Position numbers and translations under genes: made by a program. Shown one piece after another: positions 61,924-64,000 of a DNA stretch of 64,000 bases. The notes beneath the pieces were generated by a model, which had not been told where the DNA came from, ran no database searches, and was given only the letters and a program-made list of their open reading frames with translations. Source of the stretch: Streptomyces violaceoruber (GTDB lineage: Bacteria; Actinomycetota; Actinomycetes; Streptomycetales; Streptomycetaceae). The stretch lies in the NCBI RefSeq assembly GCF_033406955.1, contig NZ_CP137734.1, positions 1,426,001-1,490,000 on the forward strand, written 5' to 3'. Numbering within the stretch: the stretch's first letter is position 1; the number at the start of each line of letters is the position of its first letter.

Positions 61924-64000
61924 ATGGCAAGAGGGGACGTCTGGGCGGGAAAGGGCACGACCGGATCGGTCGCGGACCTCGTCACCCAGTTCGGCGAGGA
62001 GGTCAGGGCCAAGCTGCAAGGTCCCGCAGGGGCAGTCAGCAGTAAGGAGGACACCCTGACCGCGCCGGTGGAGCATCTGCTGCGCGGCATGGCCTGGCGG
62101 CAACGCCTCAAGCTCATCGTCCACGGTCAGAGTCGTATCAAGGAACTCGGGATACGGCCCGACTTCGCCATCGCCTGCGGCAGCAGGACCATAGGGCACG
62201 TCGAGCTGAAGCAGCCGGGCTCGGGGGCCGATCCGGAGAAGTGGTCGGTGAAGAGCCACGACCGCAAGCAGTGGGAGAAGATCAAGGCACTCCACAATGT
62301 GCTGTACACCGACGGATACCAGTGGGCGGTCTACCGTTTCGGCGTACAGGTCGGCCCGACCGGAATCCTGGTCGGAGACCTTGATTCCGGTAGCCGGCAA
62401 CTCGTCGTCGCGGACACCGGGTTCGAGCGTGCCCTCACGCACTTCTTCCTGCCGGCGCCCATCGTCCACGACAGCGTCAACGAACTGGTCAAGCGCATCG
62501 CGGGAATCTGCGCCCTACTGCGTGACGAGGTCACCGAACGTCTCACCCGCGAGGAGCACGGAGAGGCTGACGCTGCGTTCTCGATCCTGGCCGACAACTG
62601 GAAGGACCTGCTCTTCCCCGACGCTCGCCCGGAGGAGTTCGCGGACCAATACAGTCAGACGCTGACGTTTGCCATGCTGCTGGCTCGTCTTGAGCACATT
62701 GATCTGGGCAGGCTCACGCTTCCCGAGGTCGCGATCCGACTGGGCAAGCGGCATTCCTTGATGGGCAAGGCGCTCGCGGTGCTGACGGACGACGCCCTCG
62801 ACGATCTGCGGGGCATCATCGACCCGCTGATCGACGTCTTGTCGGCCGTCGACCCCGAGATGTTCAAGGACGAGACCGGAGACGCCTACCTCCACCTGTA
62901 CGAGGGCTTTCTGAGCGCCTACGACCCGGAACTGCGACGGCGGACGGGTACGTACTACACGGCCGGCGAGGTCGTCCGCTTCATGGTCGGCTTCACCGAC
63001 GAGGTGCTGCGAGACCGGCTCGGCCAGGAGGACGGGTACGGAAGCGAGGACGTCACCGTCGTCGATCCGGCCATGGGCACCGGGACCTTCCTCATCAACA
63101 TCATCGACCACGTCGCCAAGTCCCTGTCACTGAAGTACGGCAGGACGCTCAAGTCCGGTCTTCTCCGAGAACTCTCAGGCCGACTGGTCGGGCTGGAGAA
63201 ACAGACCGGGCCGTACGCCGTCGCCGAACTCCGTGTGCACCACGCCTTCCGGTCCCACGACGCCGACATCACGCGCCGCCCGCCGAGGCTTCTGGTGGCC
63301 GACACACTCGACGACCCAGCCGTCGAGCACCACCTGGGCTTCATGTACGAGGCGATCGCCCGCCACCGCCGAATGGCGAACAAGATCAAGGCGGACGAGA
63401 AGGTCATGGTGGTCATCGGTAATCCGCCCTACCTGCGGGGTGCGAGACAGTCGGGCATCGGACGCTGGGTCACCGAGGGCAACCCGAACGGCCAGGGCCC
63501 GATCCTCGCCCGCTTCCACCCAGAGGACAACGGACGCGTCGGATACGCCCTCGACAACCTTTACGTCTACTTCTGGGCGTGGTCCACCTGGAAGGTCTTC
63601 GACCAGTTGGCCGCCTCGGGAGCGCCGAAGGCCCCCAGCGGGATCGTTGCCCTCATCACCAACTCCGGATACCTGGACAGCGAGGGCTCGGCCGGCATGC
63701 GCCACTACCTGCGCGAGGCAGCCGACGAGGGCTGGATCATCGGTCTCTCCCCCGAGGGCGCCTACTCCGACACGCGCACCCGTGTCTTCCAGGATGTCAA
63801 GCGGGAGATCTGCATCGCCGTATTCGTCCGCCGTGGCGCCCCGGATGCGGGTACACCGGCGCGGGTCTGGCGACTCGACGTCCCCGCGGGCACACGCGAG
63901 GAGAAGTTCAACTGGCTGGAAGGGCTTGGCCTCGACGGTCATCGCGACGGGACCTCCTGGCAACTATGCCCCACACAGTGGACCGCGCCTTTTCACGTCC
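61924..64000 (+). CDS. Single-chain restriction-modification enzyme: N-terminal PD-(D/E)xK nuclease plus N6-adenine methyltransferase (3' end outside window)
   Basis: The frame from ATG 61924 is open to the window end (692 codons). The N-terminal domain shows a PD-(D/E)xK site: Pro79-Asp80 in [11 protein letters not shown] and Glu94-Leu-Lys96 in [10 protein letters not shown] helical region follows ([35 protein letters not shown]). The methyltransferase core has [20 protein letters not shown], motif [16 protein letters not shown] (Asp381 to Leu390) and motif [13 protein letters not shown] (Asn500 to Tyr503), which means N6-adenine methylation. A target-recognition part should follow outside the window. 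This is type IIG/ISP-like architecture; no helicase is seen in the visible part. The start is preceded by a G8 run. Confidence 0.88.
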   Translation, partial: MARGDVWAGKGTTGSVADLVTQFGEEVRAKLQGPAGAVSSKEDTLTAPVEHLLRGMAWRQRLKLIVHGQSRIKELGIRPDFAIACGSRTIGHVELKQPGSGADPEKWSVKSHDRKQWEKIKALHNVLYTDGYQWAVYRFGVQVGPTGILVGDLDSGSRQLVVADTGFERALTHFFLPAPIVHDSVNELVKRIAGICALLRDEVTERLTREEHGEADAAFSILADNWKDLLFPDARPEEFADQYSQTLTFAMLLARLEHIDLGRLTLPEVAIRLGKRHSLMGKALAVLTDDALDDLRGIIDPLIDVLSAVDPEMFKDETGDAYLHLYEGFLSAYDPELRRRTGTYYTAGEVVRFMVGFTDEVLRDRLGQEDGYGSEDVTVVDPAMGTGTFLINIIDHVAKSLSLKYGRTLKSGLLRELSGRLVGLEKQTGPYAVAELRVHHAFRSHDADITRRPPRLLVADTLDDPAVEHHLGFMYEAIARHRRMANKIKADEKVMVVIGNPPYLRGARQSGIGRWVTEGNPNGQGPILARFHPEDNGRVGYALDNLYVYFWAWSTWKVFDQLAASGAPKAPSGIVALITNSGYLDSEGSAGMRHYLREAADEGWIIGLSPEGAYSDTRTRVFQDVKREICIAVFVRRGAPDAGTPARVWRLDVPAGTREEKFNWLEGLGLDGHRDGTSWQLCPTQWTAPFHV

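Overview
The window is high-GC actinobacterial DNA and almost certainly Streptomyces. The evidence is the strong third-position G/C bias, a cobalamin-riboswitch-controlled metE, DasR-type boxes in front of a chitin-active LPMO, a pcaDC fusion, DUF664/DinB, DUF3152 and DUF4396 proteins, and an arrangement of chromosomal islands typical of a Streptomyces arm. Both ends are cut through genes: a GH101 glycosidase on the left and a restriction-modification protein on the right.

Left part (1-15.6 kb). This is secreted polymer and carbohydrate metabolism plus housekeeping genes. In order: GH101 endo-N-acetylgalactosaminidase (C-terminal part), GH35 beta-galactosidase, an AA10 LPMO behind two DasR-like boxes, a secreted amidase-signature enzyme, a small conserved protein, exodeoxyribonuclease III, an MBL-fold hydrolase, and a PcaD-PcaC fusion whose nucleophile Ser is Ala. 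A tyrosine integrase then overlaps the start of pcaDC, followed by a frameshifted gene remnant, a B12 riboswitch and metE.

15.7-18.7 kb. Two transposon-like modules of one IS5-type family lie back to back and share a CTAG junction. Each has a passenger gene (a GNAT acetyltransferase, then a DinB/DUF664 protein) between a terminal inverted repeat and the transposase. The second transposase is truncated and frameshifted.

18.9-35.8 kb. This is a stress-tolerance block. One long, tightly overlapped minus-strand run reads dnaK-grpE-cbpA-cbpM-clpB-trxC-hsp20 and ends at a hairpin. It is followed by a DUF2267 protein, a UBP zinc finger and a cyclic-nucleotide-domain/thioredoxin-reductase-like fusion. 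Upstream are a general stress membrane protein, a divergent PucR-type regulator, a FUSC-family membrane protein, an unknown membrane protein and a DUF1931 histone-fold protein. Together they suggest protein repair, disaggregation and redox control under heat or oxidative stress.

36-57.3 kb. Two large RHS/YD-repeat polymorphic toxins point away from each other. RHS1 (minus) ends in a papain-fold-like domain, with an Imm35/YrhB-like immunity gene overlapping its stop. RHS2 (plus) ends in an unfamiliar domain, with an S1-like OB-fold gene starting inside its stop. Between them lie a 5'-truncated ClC channel gene, a DUF3152 putative protease, a small membrane protein, a TerD protein, DUF4396 and other membrane proteins, and a MarR regulator with palindromic operators next to a deazaflavin-dependent oxidoreductase.

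57.5-64 kb. This is an insertion-sequence graveyard (two IS110 remnants around an IS701-like fragment), then an unknown winged-helix-like protein, a PIN-domain toxin remnant, and the first 692 codons of a single-chain restriction-modification enzyme with an N-terminal PD-(D/E)xK nuclease and an N6-adenine methyltransferase core.
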